From JBEKZD01 sp050013395 (GTDB lineage: Bacteria; Verrucomicrobiota; Verrucomicrobiia; Palsa-1439): a stretch of 25,570 bases of DNA. The translations under genes were made by a program, and so were the position numbers. The notes beneath the pieces are model-generated. The model saw nothing but the letters and a program-made list of their open reading frames with translations. It ran no database searches and had not been told where the DNA came from. Where the stretch lies: positions 1-25,570 of the forward strand of contig JBEKFI010000090.1 in NCBI GenBank assembly GCA_050013395.1, read 5' to 3'. Positions 15,042-21,880 of this stretch are shown here, piece by piece (position 1 is the first letter of the stretch; each line of letters begins with the position of its first letter).

Positions 15042-15123
15042 CCCTCACCCTGACCCTCTCCCTTGGAAAGGGAGAGGGGAAATCTCCTCGCCCCGCATGC
15101 GGGGAGAGGATCAAGGTGAGGGG
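15042..15123. repeat. Palindromic repeat, family C, downstream of araD
   Basis: CCCTCACCCTGACCCTCTCCC is answered at the right by GAGAGGATCAAGGTGAGGGG, with an inner GGAAAGGGAGAGGGGAAATC. It has the same plan as 3453-3550, 15932-16014 and 23627-23711. Confidence 0.9.
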
Positions 15124-15168
15124 CAGTTCGTTGCGCAAAACTTCATGAATAAGTTTTGTTAGGCGCTC

Positions 15169-15918
15169 TTACCGCTGGCCGTAGTATGCTCCGGGGCCGT
15201 GCTTGCGCAGAAAATGTTTGTCGAGCAACACGTGTTGCATCGGTTTAACTGCAGGTTTGACGCGCAACGTTTCGCTCGCCAGACGCGCGAGGTGTTCCAG
15301 CACGATCGCGTTCTCCACTGCCTTCTCAAGGGTTGCGCCCCATGCGAAGGGCGCGTGGCTGGCCACCAGCACGCCGGGGAAATGCAGCGGTTCAAGCCTG
15401 ACTGTTGTGGGAGCCCCGACTTCTCTGTCGGGGCGACCGGCCTGGCGGTGTTTCCCCAAAAACCGCTCCACAATCACGTGCCCCGTGTTCGCTTCATACT
15501 CGGATTTGATTTCCTTCGCCGTGAGCAATCGCGTGCATGGAACCGGCCCGTGGAAATAATCCGCGTGCGTCGTTCCGAGCGCCGGAATCTCGCGCCGCGC
15601 CTGCGCCCACGCCGTGGCATACAGGCTGTGCGTGTGCACGACGCCGCCGATACCTTCAAAGGCGCGGTAAAGAATGAGATGCGTCGGCGTGTCCGAACTC
15701 GGCTTCAGATCGCCCTCGACGACCCCGCCCGTTTCCAGCGACACGACCACCATGTGCTCGGGTCTCATCACGTCGTACGGCACGCCCGAGGGCTTGATCA
15801 CCATATTGCCGCCGGCGCGGTCAACGCCGCTGACGTTACCCCAGGTCTGGATGACCAGTCCCTCGGCAACCAATTTCAGGTTCGCCTCACAAACTCGCTT
15901 CTTCAGTTCTTCGAGCAT
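15169..15918 (-). CDS. araD: L-ribulose-5-phosphate 4-epimerase with a 17-residue in-frame insertion
   Basis: The protein has 249 residues from ATG 15918 (MLEELKKRV). A longer frame exists but runs only through a repeat element. It is a class II aldolase-fold enzyme that turns L-ribulose 5-phosphate into D-xylulose 5-phosphate. The residues known from E. coli AraD sit at the same numbers in the first part: D76, the zinc pair H95 and H97 in VVHTHSLYATAWAQ, and D120 in TTHADYFHG. The third zinc histidine, 171 in E. coli, is H188 here (LVASHAPFAWG), and Tyr229 corresponds to Y246 near the AYYGQ end. Both are shifted by exactly 17, matching the extra segment 158-174 (RQAGRPDREVGAPTTVR), which is encoded by a family D repeat. 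It lies downstream of araB with only a repeat between. AAAGG seven bases before the ATG borders that repeat. Confidence 0.95.
   Translation of the reverse strand: MLEELKKRVCEANLKLVAEGLVIQTWGNVSGVDRAGGNMVIKPSGVPYDVMRPEHMVVVSLETGGVVEGDLKPSSDTPTHLILYRAFEGIGGVVHTHSLYATAWAQARREIPALGTTHADYFHGPVPCTRLLTAKEIKSEYEANTGHVIVERFLGKHRQAGRPDREVGAPTTVRLEPLHFPGVLVASHAPFAWGATLEKAVENAIVLEHLARLASETLRVKPAVKPMQHVLLDKHFLRKHGPGAYYGQR
15397..15448. repeat. Palindromic repeat, family D, in frame inside araD
   Basis: GTGGGAGCCCCGACTTCTCT, then GTCGGGGCGACCGGCC. The stem CCCCGAC/GTCGGGG is perfect, and the flanking GTGGGAG and GCGACCGG match the left part of 8001-8109. It accounts for the 17 extra residues of AraD; the coordinates given are those of the extra codons plus the element edge. 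Confidence 0.85.
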
Positions 15919-15931
15919 CGCAAAACCTTTC

Positions 15932-16014
15932 CCCCTCACCTTGACCCTCTCCCCCTCAGCGGTGGAGAGGAGATTCCCCTCTCCCTTGTTCAAGGGAGAG
16001 GGGCAGGGTGAGGG
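15932..16014. repeat. Palindromic repeat, family C, between araB and araD
   Basis: CCCCTCACCTTGACCCTCTC at the left and GGGAGAGGGGCAGGGTGAGGG at the right pair, with an inner GGAGAGGAGATTCCCCTCTCC block. It fills nearly the whole spacer between the araB stop (16021) and the araD start (15918), so the operon mRNA must carry this hairpin. Confidence 0.9.
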
Positions 16015-16020
16015 TTCGTG

Positions 16021-17682
16021 TCATTCTCTCACGCGTCCGCGTATCTCCAGCAACCTTTTCATCACATCATGCAGATTGCCGTTCCACTCGCGCGTGCCGA
16101 ACGCGTCGTGCAGCTTGCGGTACAGCGGGTAAAGTTCACGATAGACACCATGCGCCTGCGGATTCGGCGTGAAGACCCGCTTCTTGACGCCGGTCATCGC
16201 CTTCTGAGCGTCGGCATAATTCCTGTGCGCTCCCGCAACCACCGCACCCGCGATGGCGGCCCCGAGCGCGCACGTCTGGGCGGAGCGCGAGACCTTCATC
16301 GGACGCCCCGTCACGTCCGCGTAGATTTGCATCACCAGCGGATTCTTCTCCGCAATGCCGCCGCAGTTGACGATCTGCGCGACTTTCACACCATATTCTT
16401 CGAACCGGTTGATGATCGTCAGCGCGCCGAACGCCGTTGCCTCGATCAACGCGCGGTAAATCTCGGCGGGTGTCGTGTAGAGAGTCTGACCGAGCAGCAA
16501 GCCCGTGAGCCGCTGGTCCACAAGGATCGTGCGGTTGCCGTTGTTCCAGTCCAACGCCAGCAGCCCGGACTCGCCGGGCTTGAGTTTCGCGGCTGCAGCG
16601 GTGAGATCTTCGTGGCTGCCGGCGCGGATGTAGTTCACGAACCAGTTGAAGATGTCGCCAACCGCCGACTGGCCGGCTTCAAGCCCGTAAAACCCGGGCA
16701 AGATGCTGCCGTTGACGATGCCGCAAAGGCCGGGGATATCAGCCAGCGGTTCGCCAACGGGCGCAACCATCATGTCGCACGTGCTGGTGCCGATGATCTT
16801 CACCAGCGTGCCCGGCGCAATCCCCGCGCCGACACCGCCCAGATGCGCGTCGAACGCGCCAACAGCCACGGGCGTGCCGGCCCGCAAACCGGTGCGCTTC
16901 GCCCAGTCCGCCGTCAATTTGCCGACGGCGCGGTCAATCGTGTGCGCTTTCGGACGAAGCCGCGCGCGCAGTTCGCCAAGCTTCGGGTGAAGCGAACCTA
17001 GAAAGTCGGCATCGGGGTAGCCGCCCCAGTTGTCGTTGTACATCGCCTTGTGGCCAGCGGCGCAGACGCCCACGGTCAACCTGTCGGGTTCTTCCGTGCC
17101 CGTCAGCATCGCGGGAATCCAGTCGGCGCATTCGACCCACGTGTGCGCCGCATCGAACACCGCCGCGTCTGTGCGCAGGCAATGGAGAATCTTGCTGAAA
17201 AACCATTCACTCGAGTAGGTTCCGCCGCACTTGGCTAGATACTGCGGACGCATCTGGCGTGCCCGTTCGGTGATCTCCGCCGCCTCGGCCACGCCCGTGT
17301 GATCTTTCCAGAGCCACGCCATCGCGTTCGGGCTTTTGGCAAACCGTTTGTCGAACGCCAACGGCCGACCGTTGCGATCCACCGGAATCGGCGTGCTGCC
17401 CGTCGTATCCACGCCGATGCCAATGACCTGCTCGGGCTTGAAACCTTTCACCGTGCGCTTCGCCGCCGCCAGCGCCTTCCTGATCGTGATCTCTGCGCCG
17501 GTCACGTAATCGGCCGGGTGCTGACGCGCGAGATTCGGATCCCGCGACAAAATCACGCCGTGCGTGCCGTGCGTGTACTCCCAGACTGCCGTGCCGATTT
17601 CCCGTCCGTCGCTCGCGTCCACAATCAGACAGCGGACGGTGTTCGTTCCGTAATCCAAGCCGATGCTGTATTGTTGGCTCAT
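16021..17682 (-). CDS. araB: L-ribulokinase
   Basis: The protein has 553 residues from ATG 17682 (MSQQYSIGLDYGTNTVRCLI). It is a FGGY-family kinase phosphorylating L-ribulose to L-ribulose 5-phosphate. Features specific to ribulokinase are GIGVDTTGSTPIPVDRNG, AMAWLWKDHTGVAEA, the GGTYSSEWFFSKILHCLR segment, GAFDAHLGGVGAGI, IIGTSTCDM, and ALDWNNGNRTILVDQRLTGLLLG. The C-terminal half keeps INRFEEYGVKVAQIVNCGGIAEKNPLVMQIYADVTGRP and CALGAAIAGAVVAG for ATP binding. No insertion of the kind seen in leuS or araD is evident. An extension to 17745 is rejected because it overlaps the upstream stop region and lacks conservation. The gene is 59 bases downstream of the HEPN gene and is followed by araD. 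Confidence 0.95.
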   Translation of the reverse strand: MSQQYSIGLDYGTNTVRCLIVDASDGREIGTAVWEYTHGTHGVILSRDPNLARQHPADYVTGAEITIRKALAAAKRTVKGFKPEQVIGIGVDTTGSTPIPVDRNGRPLAFDKRFAKSPNAMAWLWKDHTGVAEAAEITERARQMRPQYLAKCGGTYSSEWFFSKILHCLRTDAAVFDAAHTWVECADWIPAMLTGTEEPDRLTVGVCAAGHKAMYNDNWGGYPDADFLGSLHPKLGELRARLRPKAHTIDRAVGKLTADWAKRTGLRAGTPVAVGAFDAHLGGVGAGIAPGTLVKIIGTSTCDMMVAPVGEPLADIPGLCGIVNGSILPGFYGLEAGQSAVGDIFNWFVNYIRAGSHEDLTAAAAKLKPGESGLLALDWNNGNRTILVDQRLTGLLLGQTLYTTPAEIYRALIEATAFGALTIINRFEEYGVKVAQIVNCGGIAEKNPLVMQIYADVTGRPMKVSRSAQTCALGAAIAGAVVAGAHRNYADAQKAMTGVKKRVFTPNPQAHGVYRELYPLYRKLHDAFGTREWNGNLHDVMKRLLEIRGRVRE

Positions 17683-17741
17683 GGGATATTTATGCTCTGC
17701 GCTGCTCGCGGCCTGCAATCTCCAACTTCGTCCTGCCGCCG

Positions 17742-18467
17742 TCATAAGGTTGTCGGAGTTTGTTTTGAGATGGCCTTTAGCAATAGGTTGTCTCTTTCAT
17801 CGCGGTTAGAAAGATTGAGTCGTATAGATTCAAAAACAAATTTGTAATCATTATTTGATGGGAGATTTAGGCTTAACTGTCGTGAGTCGTACGATTCCGC
17901 ACACATTTTAAGCATCTCGTAGCCTTTGTTAATAAGTTCCTGAATGTCTTTTTGTTCAAATGGCCACTGCTGCTTAAATTGTTCAACATCTGTTGAGACG
18001 CGCTTATTAAGATGGGCAACAACATTATGACGCCACTCTCTCAATCCTCCCACCAACGGATTTGGATCGCGACAGAAGGAAATGTATTCTTCAACCTTGC
18101 CCTTATCTGGATCGCCAAATTTATCAACGAGATCGTCACATCCCTCTGCTTGTCCGAGTCTTTGCTTGAATGCAGTCTTGCAAAATATGTCCGGTTTGTC
18201 TCTGACAGTTTCAAGAAGAAAAAGTAAATGAACCGCTGCTGGGTGATCATCGTAAACGCGACACAAATATGACCACATCGCTGAAACGTGTGCGTCAATT
18301 GTTTTACCCCAAAAAGCTGGCGACTGCTGAATCTCACGTTCGTAATCCGAAAGCGCCTGATACAAGCAGTTCACAAAATGGAAGTGATCATTTGCAGAGC
18401 GTAATTCGTGAAAAAGTGAAATGAGATGCGATTCGAATTCTTCAGCATTCTTTAATTTGCTATTCAT
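17742..18467 (-). CDS. AbiU2-like HEPN domain protein
   Basis: The protein has 241 residues and no signal or membrane segment. SPAFWGKTIDAHVSAMWSYL, CRVYDDHPAAVHLLFLLETV and GLREWRHNVVAHLNKRV form the pattern I associate with the HEPN_AbiU2 family. These are a helical region with F-W-x3-x-DAH, an L-CR-x-YD helix and the R-x5-H motif (R146, H152). HEPN proteins with an Rx4-6H motif are typically metal-independent RNases used in toxin or abortive-infection systems. The C-terminal 60 residues (QLSLNLPSNNDYKFVFESIR) are not recognised. Base composition is unlike the neighbours: about 40-45% GC in sampled lines against over 60% for araB, which indicates recent acquisition. It is 30 bases downstream of the zinc-finger/nuclease gene on the same strand, so the two are probably one transcriptional unit. 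Confidence 0.7.
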   Translation of the reverse strand: MNSKLKNAEEFESHLISLFHELRSANDHFHFVNCLYQALSDYEREIQQSPAFWGKTIDAHVSAMWSYLCRVYDDHPAAVHLLFLLETVRDKPDIFCKTAFKQRLGQAEGCDDLVDKFGDPDKGKVEEYISFCRDPNPLVGGLREWRHNVVAHLNKRVSTDVEQFKQQWPFEQKDIQELINKGYEMLKMCAESYDSRQLSLNLPSNNDYKFVFESIRLNLSNRDERDNLLLKAISKQTPTTL

Positions 18468-18497
18468 AATTCTTTAGTAGGGTGATCTGTTGACATG

Positions 18498-20720
18498 TTA
18501 CCGAACGACGCAGCGTGGACACCATGTCCCTTGCCGAATACTGTCCGGCACTGCCCACCACTCATGCCCTGCGGCACAGCGCCAATGTAATTTTGTTCTA
18601 CCATTCACATATTCTTCAGACAAACACTGGCCACCGCGTTTCTGGGCAGACTGCCTCATATCTTCAATCGTCAGCCGCATCGTTCCGGCGCAAACGGGAC
18701 ACCAAGTGCCCATTCTGACACTTGGAGGAACAGCTCGCCAACGATGCCCCTTCTCACATTCCCAAAGGAGCTTCCTTTTTCCACCCAGATATTTTGATGA
18801 AAGATATCTGCCGCCTCTTTGTTCGGCAGATGCTCGCATGTCGTAAATTGTGAGACGAAGGTTGGCACAATAGGGACACCACTGGCCACTCTTAATCTTC
18901 GCTGGAGCAGAACGCCAACGGTGTCCATTGCGACACTGCCAGAGCAGCTTCTCATAATGCCCCCTGTATGCTCTCGACAGGCACTTGCCGCCTCGCTCTT
19001 TCGCAATAGCCACGAGCCTTTCGAACTGGCGTCTCGTTTCAGGGACTGCGTAAGCGTCACGCAGATCAACCGGCTTGGTATCGAAATCTTCTGGCATGGA
19101 AATTCGTCGTTTTTCGCATTCGCGGCGGATGAAATCTCGAACTTCGTCTTGACGGAGACGGACGGGAATCTCAGGCACGGAAATAAGAACCACGCCGTTC
19201 TTTCGGCAAAGCAGACGCTTTAAGCGATCACGTTCTCTTTGTCTCGCGGCACGGCTAAGCTTTGCCGGAGAATAAATGTCTAACCCGTAGTGATGAGGGC
19301 CTTGGTGTTCAAACGCCAGACCGAGTTCCTTGCAATAGCCGTCCAATTCAAGCCTTCTGCCGCTGTGCCCTTGAAGCCACAATGGTCTTATTTTTGGAAA
19401 CGGCTTTCCGAATAGTTGCTCGAAGTATGCTCTGCAAATCCGTTCAGCCAATGCGGACGAGCAGGTTGGACACCAAGAGCCGGAGCTAATGCTGTTGGGT
19501 TGTGCTTCCCAACGGTGTCCTTCGGCGCATTCCCACAGAAGTTTAATCTCGATGCCAGCGTATATCTTGGACAGGCATTCCCCTCCTCGTTCAATGGCGA
19601 GTGCCTTCATCTCTTCAATCGTTTTCTTCTGCGTCCCGCCACACGTTGGGCACCACATTCCCGCCCTGATCGTATAGGGCACGGCTTCCCATTTGTGACC
19701 CTTTTCGCACTGCCATCGGAGTTTCTCACTTGCCAGTGAATAACGCTGCGACAAACATTTACCTCCGCGTCGTTCCGCCAATTCTCGCATATCGGCGATC
19801 GTCTTGCCCCGCCCTGCACACATCGGACACCACGTGCCGAGCTGGATTGAAGAAGGCACTGCTTCCCACTCGTGGCCTTTCTTACACCGCCATCGAAGCT
19901 TTCTGTTGACGTCTTTGTAATCAGGCGAAAGGCAGTCTCCACCTCTTTTTCGTGCGAGGCGCTTGAAGTCAGAGATGCTGTATTTCTTATTCATGCCTTT
20001 TCGGGCACAGAAAGCGCACCACGTGCCCTGCTGAATGCTGCTCGGAAGAGCGTTCCACGCATGTCCTTCTGCACACTGCCACCGAAGTTTTTTGTTCATC
20101 CCGCTGAATCTCGATGACAAACACTCACCGCCACGTTGCTTGGCCCAGCGCCGCATGTCTTCAATGGTTCTGCCCAACCCTCGGCAAAACGGACACCAAG
20201 TCCCCGCCTTTACGCTTTTTGGCACTGCTTCCCATTGATGACCTCGTGAGCACCGCCAGAGAAGTTTGGTCGAATGATTCACATACCGCGCAGACAAACA
20301 CTCGCCGCCGCGTGCTCTTGCGATCTGTTTGATTTCTTCAATCGTACCCGGCGCTCTCCCAGCGCACGCTCGGCACCATGTGCCAGTCTTGATGCTGCTT
20401 GGGACCGCTTCCCACTCGTGACCCTTGCGGCACTGCCAGCGCAACTTCCTGCTCATACCGGCAAAAGTTTTGGAAAGACACTTGCCGCCCCGCTTCGCTG
20501 CCATGGCCTGCATGTCCTTAATCGTCCGATAAAATCCCCGGCAGTGTGGGCACCACTTTCCACGCGAAATATTGGCGTAGGTTGCTCGCCATTGATGCCC
20601 CTTGCAGCAAGCCCAAAGCATCTTCGTGCTGTTGCTCACGTAACGCGCAGACAAGCACCCGCCACTGCGCTGTCTGGCAATCCGTTCGGCGTCTTGAATG
20701 GTAATCTTCTTACGAGTCAC
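18498..20720 (-). CDS. Ten-repeat treble-clef zinc-finger protein with an embedded Vsr/EDxHD-like nuclease domain
   Basis: The protein has 740 residues from a GTG start. Seven repeats of 58-62 residues (about 1-65, 66-125, 126-184, 185-246, 247-306, 307-366, 367-425) and three more after a central domain (about 560-740) share the plan T-I-x-(D/E)-M, RGG-x-CLS, K-L-x-W-x-C-x2-GH-x-W-x-A-x-P, GTWCPxC. In each, C, H and CxxC can bind one zinc in a treble-clef finger. Repeat 9 has Tyr for the Cys of CLS; all CxxC pairs are intact. Residues about 426-545 look like a restriction-fold nuclease of the Vsr/DUF559/EDxHD type: RRLELDGY (E458, D460), LAFEHQGPHHY (E471, Q473, H476, H477), a basic RERDRLKRLLC helix (K501) and VVLISVPE. 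I infer a zinc-finger array that positions a DNA endonuclease. Homing, anti-phage and restriction roles are all possible. It starts 23 bases after the dehydrogenase stop, with no clear ribosome-binding site. Confidence 0.8.
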   Translation of the reverse strand: MTRKKITIQDAERIARQRSGGCLSARYVSNSTKMLWACCKGHQWRATYANISRGKWCPHCRGFYRTIKDMQAMAAKRGGKCLSKTFAGMSRKLRWQCRKGHEWEAVPSSIKTGTWCRACAGRAPGTIEEIKQIARARGGECLSARYVNHSTKLLWRCSRGHQWEAVPKSVKAGTWCPFCRGLGRTIEDMRRWAKQRGGECLSSRFSGMNKKLRWQCAEGHAWNALPSSIQQGTWCAFCARKGMNKKYSISDFKRLARKRGGDCLSPDYKDVNRKLRWRCKKGHEWEAVPSSIQLGTWCPMCAGRGKTIADMRELAERRGGKCLSQRYSLASEKLRWQCEKGHKWEAVPYTIRAGMWCPTCGGTQKKTIEEMKALAIERGGECLSKIYAGIEIKLLWECAEGHRWEAQPNSISSGSWCPTCSSALAERICRAYFEQLFGKPFPKIRPLWLQGHSGRRLELDGYCKELGLAFEHQGPHHYGLDIYSPAKLSRAARQRERDRLKRLLCRKNGVVLISVPEIPVRLRQDEVRDFIRRECEKRRISMPEDFDTKPVDLRDAYAVPETRRQFERLVAIAKERGGKCLSRAYRGHYEKLLWQCRNGHRWRSAPAKIKSGQWCPYCANLRLTIYDMRASAEQRGGRYLSSKYLGGKRKLLWECEKGHRWRAVPPSVRMGTWCPVCAGTMRLTIEDMRQSAQKRGGQCLSEEYVNGRTKLHWRCAAGHEWWAVPDSIRQGTWCPRCVVR

Positions 20721-20743
20721 GACATGATAATGGATAAAGCTTA

Positions 20744-21790
20744 CTACGGCGTGATGACGACCTTCACAACCTTATCTTCGTACGCCGCATTCAGCGCAAA
20801 CGCTTCGGCGGCGCGGTCCAATGGGAACCGGTGCGTGATCAGGCTCCGCACGTCCACTTCGCCTTCTTCCACCAACTGAATGGCGCGCGGATAACAATGT
20901 TTCATGCGGCGACTGAAGACGACGGTCAGTCCTTTGCGTCGCGCGGTGGAATGTTTGAAGGCGCAACGGTCTTCGGACGGGATGCCCACCAGCACGACGC
21001 GCCCGCCGGGGCGTGCGAGTTCGATGGCTTGGGTGATGGCCTCACCGCCCCATGCCGCTTCGATGGCCACGTCCACACCGCGCCCATCGGTTTCCTTCAA
21101 TACACGCTGAACAGGATCTTCCGAATCGCAGTTGATCGGAATCCCACCGAAACGCTCAGCCAATTGCAGACGCCACGAAAACTTGTCGGAGATGAAAACC
21201 CGTCCCACGCCGGACAGTTTCACGACCTGCAGGATCAACAACCCGATTGCGCCCGCGCCAAGTATCGCCACGCTGTCGCCTACGCGGATCTTGCCCAAGT
21301 CAACGGCGTGAATGGCGACACCCAGCGGCTCCAGCAAGGCAGCGCCTTCATCGTTAATCGAGTCCGGCACGGGAAAGCAACTGCGTGCCGGCATGCGCAT
21401 CCACTGACACAGGCTGCCGTTGTCGGGATAATTCCCGCAGAAATGCAGCCGACGGCAGAGGTTTGGATGGCCGCGCTCGCACATTTCGCACCGACCGCAT
21501 GGTTGCGCGGGATCGACGGCCACGCGGGCGCCGATGCGCAACGGCTCGAAATTGCCGTCGACCGAATCGGGCCCGATTTCCTCCACCACGCCGGCGAATT
21601 CGTGGCCGAGAATCAATGGCGACTTCACGACGCTGTCGCCGATGCAGCCGTCCTGATAAGAGTGCAGGTCGCTTCCACAAATGCCCGTGGCGGTCACGCG
21701 CAGCAGCACTTCGCCATGTCCGGGCGGCCCGGGGTGTGGCACTTCCTCAACCCGCAGATCCTTGGGTCCATGAAGCCGTGCGGCCAACAT
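20744..21790 (-). CDS. Zinc-dependent alcohol/polyol dehydrogenase (MDR superfamily)
   Basis: The protein has 348 residues from ATG 21790 (MLAARLHGPKDLRVEEVP). Catalytic zinc ligands are C38 in GICGSDLH and H63-E64 in LILGHEFAGVV. Structural zinc cysteines 98, 101, 104 and 112 are in CGRCEMCERGHPNLC. The NAD(P)-binding motif is GAGAIG in GDSVAILGAGAIGLL. The closest types are sorbitol/L-iditol or threonine dehydrogenase-like enzymes. In this sugar block a polyol such as arabinitol or xylitol, or a sugar-acid intermediate, is a plausible substrate, but the sequence does not decide. A frame extension to 21877 reads through a family B repeat and is rejected. It lies downstream of the COG2407 isomerase with only that repeat between. 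Confidence 0.9.
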   Translation of the reverse strand: MLAARLHGPKDLRVEEVPHPGPPGHGEVLLRVTATGICGSDLHSYQDGCIGDSVVKSPLILGHEFAGVVEEIGPDSVDGNFEPLRIGARVAVDPAQPCGRCEMCERGHPNLCRRLHFCGNYPDNGSLCQWMRMPARSCFPVPDSINDEGAALLEPLGVAIHAVDLGKIRVGDSVAILGAGAIGLLILQVVKLSGVGRVFISDKFSWRLQLAERFGGIPINCDSEDPVQRVLKETDGRGVDVAIEAAWGGEAITQAIELARPGGRVVLVGIPSEDRCAFKHSTARRKGLTVVFSRRMKHCYPRAIQLVEEGEVDVRSLITHRFPLDRAAEAFALNAAYEDKVVKVVITP

Positions 21791-21802
21791 TCGACGTTTT
21801 AC

Positions 21803-21875
21803 GGTAGGGCGCGACCGCCGGGCGCGCCGCTTCTGTTGTTCTCCGTTTCGGACGGCCCGGCGGTCCGTCCCTACC
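21803..21875. repeat. Palindromic repeat, family B, between the isomerase and dehydrogenase genes
   Basis: It begins GGTAGGGCGCGACCGCCGGG and ends CCGTCCCTACC, then AACGG as in the leuS copy. CGCCGGGCG and CGGCCCGGCGG inside are complementary. It fills the 90-base spacer between the two genes and touches the isomerase stop codon. Confidence 0.85.
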
Positions 21876-21880
21876 AACGG

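Noticed and set aside
15919..15993. 25-residue N-terminal extension of AraD
   Set aside because: It is the translation of the family C repeat. E. coli numbering of the active-site residues fits the start at 15918.
16018..17001. Long open frame opposite araB
   Set aside because: It is antisense to a gene with full ribulokinase signatures and shows no recognisable features.
17683..17745. 21-residue N-terminal extension of AraB
   Set aside because: It is not conserved in the family and overlaps the stop of the upstream HEPN gene. MSQQYSIGLDYG is the normal start.
19000..20700. The regular 180-base periodicity was considered as a CRISPR or satellite array
   Set aside because: The period is a protein repeat of about 60 codons with conserved Cys/His codons and diverged third positions. 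There are no identical direct repeats with spacers.
18468..20743. Target-site duplication or terminal repeats around the nuclease/HEPN cassette
   Set aside because: I compared the sequence after the dehydrogenase stop with that before araB and found no convincing matching ends. The mode of entry is therefore unknown.
21791..21877. 29-residue N-terminal extension of the dehydrogenase
   Set aside because: It is the translation of the family B repeat. The conserved protein starts at MLAARLHGP (21790).
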